Source of the DNA: Nonomuraea solani
GTDB lineage: Bacteria > Actinomycetota > Actinomycetes > Streptosporangiales > Streptosporangiaceae
Assembly (NCBI RefSeq): GCF_900108335.1
Contig: NZ_FNVT01000025.1
Coordinates: 62,001 to 126,000 of the forward strand
DNA: 64,000 bases
Reading direction: 5' to 3'
A program made the position numbers and the translations under genes. The notes beneath the pieces were generated by a model that searched no databases, was not told the origin of the DNA, and saw nothing but the letters and a program-made list of their open reading frames with translations. Every line of letters starts with the position of its first letter. The first letter of the stretch is position 1. This document shows, in pieces, positions 49,679-59,362 of the stretch.

Positions 49679-50842
49679 ATGGACTTCGAGCTGACCGACG
49701 AGCAGAAGGCGTTCCGCGAGGCTCTGCGCGCGTTCGTGGACAAGGAGATCGTGCCGGTCGCCACCGAGTGGGAGCATTCGGGGAGATACCCGGCCGAGAT
49801 CATCGGCAAGATGAAGCAGATGGGGCTGTTCGGGCTGTCCGTGCCGGAGGAGTACGGCGGCATGGGGGCCGACATGGTGTCGTTCGCGCTGGTCTTCGAG
49901 GAGATCGCGCGGGGCTGGATGGGCGTGGCGGGCACGATCGGGTCCCATTCGCTGGCCTGCTGGATGATCGCCCACCACGGCACCGAGGAGCAGCGCCGCC
50001 TCTACCTGAAGGACCTGGCCACGGGCGCACGGCGTACCGCGATCGCGTTGACCGAGCCCGGCGCGGGCACCGACCTGCAGGGCATCCAGACCCGCGCGGT
50101 ACGCGACGGCGACCACTACGTCGTCACCGGCACCAAGACCTGGATCACCAACGCCCGCCACGCCGACCCGCTGCCCGTGCTCGTCAAGACGTCCGTGGCC
50201 GAGCCGGCGCACAAGGGCATGTCGGTGCTGCTCGTGGACCCGTCCTCGCCCGGTTTCAGCGTCAGCCGCGACCTGCCCAAGCTCGGCTACAAGGGCACTG
50301 AGACGTGCGAGGTGGTGCTGGACGAGGTACGCGTGCCGGTGTCCTGCCTGCTCGGCGGCGTCGAGGGACGGGGGATGCAGCAGGTGCTCGGCGGGCTGGA
50401 GATCGGCCGCATCAACATCGCGGCCCGCGCGGTCGGCGTCGCCCAGGCCGCCTATGACGCGGCGCTGAGCTACTCGCGCGAGCGTACGGCCTTCGGGCAG
50501 CCGATCGCCGAGTTCCAGGCCATCCAGCTCAAGCTCGCCGACCTGGCCACCGAGATCCAGGCCGCCCGGCTGCTCACGTACTGGGCGGCGGCGCGGGCCG
50601 ACGGGGGCGCGCGGGTGGACATGGAGGCGGGCATGGCCAAGTACTTCGCCTCGGAGGTGGCGCTGAAGGCGTCGCTGGAGTCGATGCGGATTCATGGCGG
50701 GTACGGGTACTCGCAGGAGTTCGTGGTCGAACGGCTCTACCGGGACGCGCCGCTGATGGCGATCGGGGAGGGCACCAACGACGTCCAGCGCATGGTGATC
50801 GCCCGGGCGCTCATCTCGGGGAAGGGGAAGGTCGGCTGGTAG
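49679..50842 (+). CDS. Acyl-CoA dehydrogenase
   Basis: 387 aa, full length. The three-domain FAD enzyme is shown by PEEYGGMGAD, IALTEPGAGTDLQGIQTRA (substrate/FAD region), TWITNA, SRERTAFGQPI and the catalytic Glu in MAIGEGTNDVQRMVIAR. It oxidises acyl-CoA to enoyl-CoA in beta-oxidation or branched amino-acid breakdown; the chain length is not evident. GGAGG lies 5 bases before the ATG. Confidence 0.93.
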   Translation: MDFELTDEQKAFREALRAFVDKEIVPVATEWEHSGRYPAEIIGKMKQMGLFGLSVPEEYGGMGADMVSFALVFEEIARGWMGVAGTIGSHSLACWMIAHHGTEEQRRLYLKDLATGARRTAIALTEPGAGTDLQGIQTRAVRDGDHYVVTGTKTWITNARHADPLPVLVKTSVAEPAHKGMSVLLVDPSSPGFSVSRDLPKLGYKGTETCEVVLDEVRVPVSCLLGGVEGRGMQQVLGGLEIGRINIAARAVGVAQAAYDAALSYSRERTAFGQPIAEFQAIQLKLADLATEIQAARLLTYWAAARADGGARVDMEAGMAKYFASEVALKASLESMRIHGGYGYSQEFVVERLYRDAPLMAIGEGTNDVQRMVIARALISGKGKVGW

Positions 50843-50882
50843 GGCGTACTGCGGCAGCGATCGTGAGGAGCGGAGGAACACC

Positions 50883-52058
50883 ATGTCCGACGAGCGAAAG
50901 CCCGGCCACAGCGACGGGCATGGAGGTGGCCACGGTCACGGGGACGGGCATGGCGACGGGGACGAGCATGGGCAGGCCGATGGGCACGGCGACGGCCATC
51001 ACGACGGCCACGGCCACGGCCACGGCCACGGCCACGGGCATGGGCATGGGCATGGGGAGCATCGTCGTGGGGTGAAGCCCCTTTTGGGGCGGATCACGCA
51101 TGCGCTCGCGCCGCACAGTCACGACACCAACGACAAGACCGACAGCGCCCTGGAGTCCAGCAGCCGGGGTATGCGGGTGCTGGCCATCTCGTTCACCGTC
51201 CTGATGGCCACCGCCGCGATCCAGGCGGTGATCGTCGTGGCCTCGGGCTCGGTCGCGCTGCTCGGCGACACGCTGCACAACCTGGCCGACGCGCTGACCG
51301 CCGTACCGCTGGCGATCGCGTTCTCCGTCGGCCGCCGGCCCGCCACCCGCCGCTTCACCTACGGCTACGGCCGCGCGGAGGACCTCGCGGGCATCGTCAT
51401 CGTCCTGCTCATCGCCGTCTCGGCGGCCCTGGCCGGGTACGAGGCCGTCGTGCGCCTGCTGGATCCGCAGGAGATGCGGGCCGTCGGGTGGGTGGCCGGT
51501 GCGGCGCTGATCGGGTTCGCGGGCAACGAGTGGGTGGCCCGTTACCGGATCAAGGTGGGCCGGGAGATCGGCTCGGCCGCGCTGGTCGCCGACGGGTTGC
51601 ACGCCAGGACCGACGGCTTCACCTCGCTGGCCGTGCTCCTGGGCGCGGGTGGCGCGGCGCTCGGGTTCCCGCTGGCCGACCCGATCGTGGGGCTGCTCAT
51701 CACGGTCGCGATCTGCTTCGTGCTGCGGGACGCGGCCCGCGAGATCTACCACCGGCTCATGGACGCCGTGGACCCCGCCCTCGTGGACGAGGCGGAACGC
51801 ATCCTGAGTGCGGTCGACGGGGTGCGGCGGGTGGGCTCCGTACGGCTGCGGTGGATCGGTCATGCGCTGCACGCCGAGGTGGAGATCCTGGTAAATCACG
51901 ACATGTCAGTGGTGGCCGCGCACAAGGTAGCGGTCGAGGCCGAGCACCGGCTCATCCACGAACTACCCCGCCTGCGCGCCGCCACCGTCCACACCGACCC
52001 CCACGGCCCGGCCGGCGCCGACCACCACACGACCCTGGCCACCCACCGCACCCACTGA
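50883..52058 (+). CDS. Cation diffusion facilitator with His-rich N-terminus
   Basis: 391 aa. Residues 8-60 are almost pure HGHGDG/HGHG, a metal-binding tail coded by hexamer repeats. Six membrane helices follow, with the HNLADALTAVPL motif (HxxxD site, helix 2) and GLHARTDGFTSL (helix 5) supplying the Zn-transport ligands. The C-terminal ~90 residues form the cytoplasmic dimer domain. It should export Zn, Co or Cd in exchange for protons. GGAGGA lies 8 bases before the ATG. Confidence 0.92.
   Translation: MSDERKPGHSDGHGGGHGHGDGHGDGDEHGQADGHGDGHHDGHGHGHGHGHGHGHGHGEHRRGVKPLLGRITHALAPHSHDTNDKTDSALESSSRGMRVLAISFTVLMATAAIQAVIVVASGSVALLGDTLHNLADALTAVPLAIAFSVGRRPATRRFTYGYGRAEDLAGIVIVLLIAVSAALAGYEAVVRLLDPQEMRAVGWVAGAALIGFAGNEWVARYRIKVGREIGSAALVADGLHARTDGFTSLAVLLGAGGAALGFPLADPIVGLLITVAICFVLRDAAREIYHRLMDAVDPALVDEAERILSAVDGVRRVGSVRLRWIGHALHAEVEILVNHDMSVVAAHKVAVEAEHRLIHELPRLRAATVHTDPHGPAGADHHTTLATHRTH
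51002..51057 (+). repeat. Hexanucleotide repeat coding the His-rich tail
   Basis: GCCACG is repeated in tandem, then GGGCAT copies, coding HGHGHG. Slippage in this tract would change the number of metal-binding His residues in steps of two residues without breaking the frame. Confidence 0.8.
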
Positions 52059-52087
52059 CCCACCACACCCCGGGCCGCATCTCCAGT

Positions 52088-52165
52088 CGTACACCCAGAC
52101 GAGCCACCGGTCGTACCACCGGCCGTACCCTCCGGTCATAGCGCCGGTCGTACCACCGGTTGTGT
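52088..52165. repeat. Degenerate short repeats CCGGTCGTACCA
   Basis: Between the CDF gene and the acyltransferase gene, copies of CCGGTCGTACCA or close variants (CCGGCCGTACCC, CCGGTCATAGCG) recur about every 10-20 bases. No gene is visible in this gap and no role can be given. Confidence 0.5.
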
Positions 52166-52208
52166 CAGCCGCTGCATCACCTGCCCCCGACCGGGTAGGT
52201 TGGGGCGG

Positions 52209-53519
52209 GTGTCAGCCGCCGCCCCGCCCGCTGTCGTGACAGCCGTGCCCGTCCCCAGGCTCGCGTGGCTGGACGCCCTGCGGGGCATCGGCGCCATGGC
52301 CGTGGTGGCCGAGCATCTGCTGCCCTGGTTCCTGCCCGCCCTGCGCCCATACTGGTTCAATCTGGGTGTCTACGGCATTCTGGTGTTCTTCCTGGTCAGC
52401 GGCTACATCATCCCCACCTCCCTGGAGCGCCACGGCGACGTCCGCGCGTTCTGGATCAGCCGGTTCTTCCGCCTGTACCCCCTCTACGTGGCCGTGATCG
52501 TTCTCGTGCTGGCGCTGGCCTGGTGGGTGCCGGTGCGCGAGGCGGTCCCGCGCGACGGGAGCGCGGTGGCGGCGCACGCGACCATGCTGCTCGACGTCGT
52601 CAGCGTCGGCGGGGTGGCCGACACGATGTGGACGCTGTCGTACGAGATGGTGTTCTACCTGCTGGTCACGGCGCTGTTCGTGACGCGCGGGCACGACCGC
52701 AGCGGGCTGCTGTCCATGCTGTTCGCCGCGGCGGCCGTGGTCGTCGGGCTGGTCGCGTCCGGGGCGGTGCTGGTCGGCGGATGGACGGCGTACGTGTCGT
52801 GCGCGGGGTTCGTGGCCGGGCTCGCGTGCGTGGTGCGGGGCAGGTTCCGTACGGCCGCGGCGTGCGCGCTCGGCCTGATGGGGCTGGCGGCGGTGCTGCT
52901 GAGCAGCCGGGTGCCGTGGCTGGGGGCGGCGGTGCTGGCCGTGATGTTCGCGGGCACGGCGATCCACCGGTGGGAACGCGGCACCGGCTCGCTGTGGCCG
53001 GTGGCGGTCACCACGGCGCTGGTCGGGATCGCACCCCTGTGGGCCATCGAGAGCGGCTGGTGGTGGGTGCGGGCCGACGTGTGGCTGACGACGATAGCGC
53101 TGGCCGGGGCCACGTTCGCGGGCGGGATGGCGCTGCGCCGCAGACGGCTGCCCCGGGTGCTGGTGTGGTTCGGGCTGATCAGCTACTCGCTCTACCTGGT
53201 GCATCATCCGGTGCTGAAATACTTCGTGGAGATCACCGGCGACCTGCGGCGGGCCGATCTGCCGTACCAACTGGGCATGGCGGCCCTGGCCCTCACCGTC
53301 GTGGTGGCCGTCAGCGCTCTCACCTACCGGTACGTCGAAAGGCCCGCCCAAGCTCTGGGCCGCCGCCTCTCACACCGGAGCGGCCACGGGCTCCAGGGCG
53401 GCGGCGAGGCGCGGGTGGCCGGACAGGACGCGGGAGACGACCGGGTCCTCGGCCATGAGGAAGGCCAGGTGCCTGACCGCGTGCGCGACCACGTTGGCCA
53501 GGGCGACGCGGTCCGGTGA
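52209..53519 (+). CDS. Acyltransferase 3 (OafA/YrhL-type) membrane protein
   Basis: 436 aa from the GTG at 52209 (TTG at 52200 is an alternative). LDALRGIGAMAVVAEH is the acyltransferase-3 opening with the catalytic His region; FFLVSGYIIPTSLER and FWISRFFRLYPLY follow, then about ten membrane helices and YVERPAQALGRR closing the domain near residue 385. It O-acylates sugars of surface or secreted glycans. Odd: the last ~50 residues after ALGRRLSHRS look like an antisense reading of the convergent gene, and the two overlap by 150 bases. Confidence 0.82.
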   Translation: MSAAAPPAVVTAVPVPRLAWLDALRGIGAMAVVAEHLLPWFLPALRPYWFNLGVYGILVFFLVSGYIIPTSLERHGDVRAFWISRFFRLYPLYVAVIVLVLALAWWVPVREAVPRDGSAVAAHATMLLDVVSVGGVADTMWTLSYEMVFYLLVTALFVTRGHDRSGLLSMLFAAAAVVVGLVASGAVLVGGWTAYVSCAGFVAGLACVVRGRFRTAAACALGLMGLAAVLLSSRVPWLGAAVLAVMFAGTAIHRWERGTGSLWPVAVTTALVGIAPLWAIESGWWWVRADVWLTTIALAGATFAGGMALRRRRLPRVLVWFGLISYSLYLVHHPVLKYFVEITGDLRRADLPYQLGMAALALTVVVAVSALTYRYVERPAQALGRRLSHRSGHGLQGGGEARVAGQDAGDDRVLGHEEGQVPDRVRDHVGQGDAVR

Positions 53520-53849
53520 CGGCGTCGCCGGAGCCTCGCCGCGGGCGATCTCCAGCACGGGCACCCCGACGGCGGGCAGCCACGGCTCGGGATCCGGGCA
53601 CACGGCGTACGTCAGGACGATCCGCCCATCGGCCTCATGACGCCAGCTCGTGGAGTGCACGACCGTGTCCTGGTCGCCGGCGGCGACGCCACTGAGCCGG
53701 CGCGCGGCCGCGTCCGGGCTTTCGCCACGTCCCGGCTGGGTAATGGCATAGCGGTACGCCCAGCGATCGTCATCGCCCACCCGTAGCATGAGCGTCTCAA
53801 CCGAGACCACATGTCTTCCCGTCACCGTCAACAACTTACTGCCAATCAT
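53370..53849 (-). CDS. Hypothetical protein
   Basis: About 159 aa. WAYRYAITQPGRGESPDAAARRLSG and WRHEADGRIVLTYAVCPDPEPWLPA are conserved-looking blocks of an actinomycete protein I cannot name; a NUDIX-like match is not supported, as no NUDIX box is seen. The start is uncertain: ATG 53849 overlaps the CATATGC dyad, and later GTG/ATG codons near 53812-53790 are possible. Its 3' part overlaps the acyltransferase gene. Confidence 0.6.
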   Translation of the reverse strand: MIGSKLLTVTGRHVVSVETLMLRVGDDDRWAYRYAITQPGRGESPDAAARRLSGVAAGDQDTVVHSTSWRHEADGRIVLTYAVCPDPEPWLPAVGVPVLEIARGEAPATPSPDRVALANVVAHAVRHLAFLMAEDPVVSRVLSGHPRLAAALEPVAAPV

Positions 53850-53875
53850 ATGCAAGTGCGTCCCCAACGCATATG
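53847..53875. promoter_or_regulatory. Inverted repeat CATATGC/GCATATG between divergent genes
   Basis: CATATGC (53847-53853) and GCATATG (53869-53875) are 15 bases apart, in the region between the minus-strand gene and the S51-like peptidase gene. AT-rich NdeI-like sites are rare in this GC-rich DNA. An operator is likely but unproved. Confidence 0.5.
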
Positions 53876-53945
53876 TCTTCCCCTCTTGTCCCACACCGGC
53901 GGACCGGGTTGTAGTCGATGGCGTGCGAGAGAGAGGCCGACGACC

Positions 53946-55157
53946 ATGCCGGGTTTGCTGGTGCTGATGGGGTCGGGCGAGACGAGCCCGACCATGGTCG
54001 AGATCCACCGTGCCGCGGCGCGGACGCTGCGCCCCGGCGCGCGGGCCGTGCTGCTGGACACCCCCTACGCCTTCCAGGAGAACCGCGCCGACATCTCGGC
54101 CCGCGCATGCCGGTATTTCGCGCACAGCGTCGGCCTGGATGTCGAGGTGGCGGCCGGGATCACCGGCGCCGACTGGGTGTTCTCGGGTCCGGGCAGCCCC
54201 ACCTACGCGCTGGACCGGTGGGCGGACTCCGGCGTGGCCGGTGACCTGCGGGCCAGGGTGCGGGCACGGGAGGGGGTGACGGTGCTGGCCTCGGCGGCGG
54301 CCTGCACGGCGGGGCTGGCGACCGTACCGGTGTACGAGATCTACAAGGTCGGGGCCGAGCCCGGCTGGCGCGAGGGCATCGACCTGCTGGAGCCGCTCGG
54401 GCTGCGGGTCGTGCTGATCCCGCACTTCGACAACGCCGAGGGCGGCACCCACGACACCCGCTTCTGCTACCTGGGGGAGCGGCGGCTGTCGCGGATGGAG
54501 CGCGAGCTGCCGCCCGGGACGGCGGTGCTCGGGCTCGACGAGCACACCGCGCTGGTGATCGATCTGGAGACGGAGTCGGTACGGGTGGCGGGGCGCGGCG
54601 GCCTGACCGTGCGCAGGCCCGGGTCGCTGACGGTGCTGCCGGCGGGCACCCGTACGGACCTCAGCGAGCTCCGCCGCCTGGCGGAAGGCGTCACGGGCAC
54701 CCCGGCGCCGCTCGCGGCCGAGCCCGAGCCGGTCCAGGCGGAGGCGACACTGGAGGAGTCGATCCATTCGTGCGAGGAGCTCTTCAAGACCGCGGCGGCC
54801 CGGCCCGACATGGTGGCGGCCGCGCAGGCCGTCCTCGACCTGGAGGCCGAGATCGTCAAGTGGGCGGCCGACACGGAGGAGGACGCCGGCGGGATCGAGG
54901 AGGCCAGGGAGCTGATGCGGCTCCTGATCGCCCGCCTCGGCGAACTGGCCGCCACCGCCGGCCAGCGCTCCCAGAGCCTGCCGTCCCTGGTCGAGCCCCT
55001 GCTCGCGCTGCGGGCGGAGCTGCGGGGCAAGGGGTGCTACGACGTGGCGGACGCCCTGCGCGCGGCGATGCTCCGCGGCGGCGTCACCATCGAGGACACG
55101 CCGTCCGGTCCCCGCTGGTCCGCCGATCACCAGACAGGCGCGGCGCCGGCCGGATAA
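53946..55157 (+). CDS. S51/cyanophycinase-like peptidase fused to a CysRS-type C-terminal domain
   Basis: 403 aa. Residues 1-205 resemble peptidase E/cyanophycinase (type 1 glutamine amidotransferase-like fold): LLVLMGSGETSPTMVEIH, VFSGPGSPTYALDRW and the nucleophile elbow VLASAAACTAGL near 113-124, where the usual GxSAGA is ASAAA. Residues 345-391, ALRAELRGKGCYDVADALRAAM and GVTIEDTPSGPRW, match the C-terminal end of cysteinyl-tRNA synthetases. A linker of about 110 residues joins them. The function is unknown; cleavage of an unusual peptide bond is possible. Confidence 0.72.
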   Translation: MPGLLVLMGSGETSPTMVEIHRAAARTLRPGARAVLLDTPYAFQENRADISARACRYFAHSVGLDVEVAAGITGADWVFSGPGSPTYALDRWADSGVAGDLRARVRAREGVTVLASAAACTAGLATVPVYEIYKVGAEPGWREGIDLLEPLGLRVVLIPHFDNAEGGTHDTRFCYLGERRLSRMERELPPGTAVLGLDEHTALVIDLETESVRVAGRGGLTVRRPGSLTVLPAGTRTDLSELRRLAEGVTGTPAPLAAEPEPVQAEATLEESIHSCEELFKTAAARPDMVAAAQAVLDLEAEIVKWAADTEEDAGGIEEARELMRLLIARLGELAATAGQRSQSLPSLVEPLLALRAELRGKGCYDVADALRAAMLRGGVTIEDTPSGPRWSADHQTGAAPAG

Positions 55158-55312
55158 CGTCGCTCATCGTGCTCTGAGGGAGAAGCCCGCGCGTACACCG
55201 GCGGGCCGAGGTGTTCGACTGGGCGCCCATGGCTATGAGCTGGTGGCCGAGGCGGGGGACGCGCCGACGGTTCGACCTCGCGACGCTCGCCGGCCTGAGC
55301 GCCTGGAAACGG

Positions 55313-56596
55313 TCAGCGGCGCGGGGGGTCGATGCGGGCGCCGTCCAGGGTGAAGATCATGATGCGGGACAGGTCCACGCCCACCTTGGCGGCGTCGCCC
55401 GCGCGCCACACCGGCCGGTTGCCGAGCCGGATGATCAGGTCAGAGCGGCGGTGGATGCCGGAGTTCGGGTGCTGGCCCACCTGCTCCTGCTCCTGCCGCT
55501 CCTCCTTGCGCTGCGGGAACAGCCGCCGTACCAGCCCCGCCACCTTGCCCGTGCCGTTCTTCTCGCCGTTGACGCGCCCGCGCGGGTCCGGCGGCTCGGG
55601 CACCGGCACGGCCGGCATCCCGCACTCCAGGTACGCCAGCCACTCGTGCCCGTGATACTCCAGCGCCCGCACCCGCCCATAAAAGGCCGGCCCCTCGTAC
55701 GTCTCCGGCACCGGAGCCAGCCCGTCCGGCCGTAACCCCACCAGCACCTGTCCGCCCGTGTGCTGCGAAATGGCGTACGCCCTGGGATCGCTCCAGGCGA
55801 TCGTCAGCTGGTGCGGGCCGAAGTCGAGCATCACATACTGGTTCTGCGGTGTCCTGACCGTGGCCGCCAGCAGGTTCAACTGCTGCGAGTTGAGAAAGGC
55901 CGCCACGAACGCCGTCGCTGGATCGTTGTAAATCTGGGCCGGTGTGCCCACGTCCTGCAGGACCCCGCGATTCAGGATCGCGATCCGGTCCGCCAGCGTC
56001 AGGGCCTCGACCTGGTCGTGCGTCACGTAGATGGTCGTCACCCCGAGCGACCTGACCAGCGCCGAGATCTCCATGCGCAGCTCGGTGCGCATGCCCGCGT
56101 CGAGGTTCGACAGCGGCTCGTCCATGAGGAACAGCTTGGGCTGCCGGACGATCGCCCGGCCCATCGCCACCCGCTGCCGCTGGCCGCCGGAAAGGGTGCC
56201 CGGGCGGCGGTCGAGCGTCTCGTCGATGTGCAGCGCCTTGGACAGTTCGGTGACGCGCTCGCGCACCAGCGAGGGGTCCGACCTGGCGATCTCCAACGGG
56301 AAGGCGATGTTGCCGCGTACGGTCCGGTGGGGGTAGAGCGCGCCGTTCTGGAACACCATGGCCACGTCGCGGTCGCGTGGGGCCAGGTGGTTGGCCATCT
56401 GCCCGTCCAGCCAGAGGTCCCCTTCGGTGATCTCCTCCAGGCCCGCGATCATCCGGAGGAGCGTGGACTTGCCGCATCCCGAGGGGCCGAGGAGGACGAG
56501 GAACTCGCCGTCGTCGGCCCGCAGGCTCAGCCGGTCGACCGCCAGGTAGTCGCCCGGGTACACCTTGGTCACTTTGTCCAGTACGACCGAGCTCAT
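55313..56596 (-). CDS. MsiK/UgpC-like sugar ABC transporter ATPase
   Basis: 427 aa. Walker A GPSGCGKST at 37-45, signature LSGGQRQRVAMGRAI at 135-149, Walker B LFLMDEP at 155-161 and His in VTHDQ. The C-terminal half has TOBE-type regulatory domains as in MalK. Residues about 328-383 form an insertion rich in basic and acidic residues (RGRVNGEKNGTG, QRKEERQEQEQ) not found in ordinary MsiK (about 375 aa). Such ATPases serve several sugar transporters in actinomycetes, which would explain why the malEFG operon has none. It is divergent from the second alpha-glucosidase operon. Confidence 0.88.
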   Translation of the reverse strand: MSSVVLDKVTKVYPGDYLAVDRLSLRADDGEFLVLLGPSGCGKSTLLRMIAGLEEITEGDLWLDGQMANHLAPRDRDVAMVFQNGALYPHRTVRGNIAFPLEIARSDPSLVRERVTELSKALHIDETLDRRPGTLSGGQRQRVAMGRAIVRQPKLFLMDEPLSNLDAGMRTELRMEISALVRSLGVTTIYVTHDQVEALTLADRIAILNRGVLQDVGTPAQIYNDPATAFVAAFLNSQQLNLLAATVRTPQNQYVMLDFGPHQLTIAWSDPRAYAISQHTGGQVLVGLRPDGLAPVPETYEGPAFYGRVRALEYHGHEWLAYLECGMPAVPVPEPPDPRGRVNGEKNGTGKVAGLVRRLFPQRKEERQEQEQVGQHPNSGIHRRSDLIIRLGNRPVWRAGDAAKVGVDLSRIMIFTLDGARIDPPRR

Positions 56597-56769
56597 GGGC
56601 CCACACCTTGCACGCGTGTCACCTGTGACGAGGCTGATTGAAGAGGTAGTACATCGCGCTTAACGCCACGTGTCCACCTTTGACATAAAGAATCTCGCTC
56701 TTGGGCGTTTCGGTCGGGGGTTTTGGGCATCCGTACCCCAAATTTCCGGATCGATGAAGCCTGGAAGGG

Positions 56770-56790
56770 CTTGCGTAAACTTGCCGCAAG
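56770..56790. promoter_or_regulatory. Operator CTTGCG-N9-CGCAAG before the second alpha-glucosidase
   Basis: A perfect 6-bp inverted repeat, 44 bases before the ATG at 56834, and related to the CTTGC/GCAAG sites upstream of malE. The LacI regulator encoded in this operon is the likely ligand-dependent repressor. Confidence 0.65.
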
Positions 56791-56833
56791 GGCTTTCATG
56801 GTCCGGGACATTCAGGGCAAGTCGGGGGTATCG

Positions 56834-58299
<1,466 letters not shown>

Positions 58300-58303
<4 letters not shown>

Positions 58304-59325
58304 ACGGTCACGCTCGCCTAGCCGACATTGCCGCCCAGGCCGGGGTGAGTGAGGCCACGGTCAGCCGGGTGCTCAACGGCAAACCGGGTGTCTCGGCCGC
58401 CACCCGCCAAGCGGTGATGACCGCGCTCGACCTCATGGGCTACGAGCGCCCGCCCCGGCTGCGGCAGCGCAGCAACGGGCTGGTCGGCCTGGTGACGCCG
58501 GAGCTGGACAACCCGATCTTCCCCGCGTTCGCGCAGGCCATCGAGAAGGCGCTGACCCAGCACGGCTACACGCCGGTGCTGTGCACCCAGTTGCCCGGCG
58601 GCGCGCCCGAGGACGAGTTCACCGAACTGCTGGTGGACCGCGGCGTGAGCGGCATCGTGTTCGTCTCCGGCCTGCACGCCGACACGACCGCGCGCATGGA
58701 CCGCTACACCCGCCTGACCGACCGCGGGCTGCCGATCGTGCTGGTCGACGGCTACAGCGAGCACATCGACGCGCCGTTCATCTCGCCCGACGACCGCCTG
58801 GCCGCGCGGCTGGCCGTGCAGCACCTGGTCGACCTCGGTCACGAGCGGATCGGGATCGCGCTGGGGCCGCGCAGGTTCGTACCGGTGATCAGGAAGATCG
58901 AGGGCTACCGGCAGGCCATGGCGCAACTGCTCGGCGCGACCGACGTCGACGATCTGATCTCGCACTCGCTGTTCTCCGTCGAGGGCGGCCAGGCCGCCGC
59001 CGCGCAACTGCTCGCCCGCGGCTGCACCGGCATCGTGTGCGCGAGCGACCTGATGGCGCTGGGCGCGATCCGCGCCTGCAGGGAGAAGGGCCTGGCCGTG
59101 TCGGGAGAGGTGTCCGTGGTCGGGTTCGACGACTCGCCGCTGATCGCGTTCACCGATCCGCCCCTGACCACCGTGCGCAAGCCGATCGGCGCGATGGCGT
59201 CGGCGGCCGTGCAGACGCTGCTCGAAGAGGTCAACGGCGCCCCCGCCAAGCACGTCGAGCTGATCTTCCAGCCGGAGCTCGTCGTCCGCGGCTCCACCGG
59301 CTCCGGCCCCCTGGTCAACCGGTGA
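58300..59325 (+). CDS. LacI-family transcriptional regulator
   Basis: 341 aa. The helix-turn-helix RLADIAAQAGVSEATVSRVLNGKPGVS is followed by the hinge and a periplasmic-binding-protein-like ligand domain (LVTPELDNPIFPAFAQAIE, VVGFDDSPLIAFTDPPLTTV). The ATG overlaps the stop of the alpha-glucosidase gene (ATGA). It probably represses its own operon, perhaps also malE and the other alpha-glucosidase, through CTTGC/GCAAG sites; a maltose-type inducer is likely. Confidence 0.92.
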
Positions 59326-59362
59326 CGCGCGAAGATCCCGCCGGTCAACCGGTGACGCGCGA
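59313..59362 (+). repeat. 30-bp tandem duplication at the LacI/PfkB junction
   Basis: GGTCAACCGGTGACGCGCGA occurs at 59313-59332 and again at 59343-59362. Each copy contains a GTGA start-stop overlap, so the kinase has two possible start sites and 10 extra codons. Confidence 0.85.

Noticed and set aside
51002..51057. Tandem short repeats considered as a CRISPR-like array
   Set aside because: The hexamer tract is coding (His-rich tail) and has no spacers or palindromic repeats.
53370..53849. NUDIX hydrolase assignment for the hypothetical protein
   Set aside because: The GX5EX7REUXEEXGU box is absent.
55158..55312. Possible gene fragment between the S51-like peptidase and MsiK genes
   Set aside because: Translations (such as GAHGYELVAEAGDAPTVRP) look protein-like but could not be tied to any family; left unassigned.
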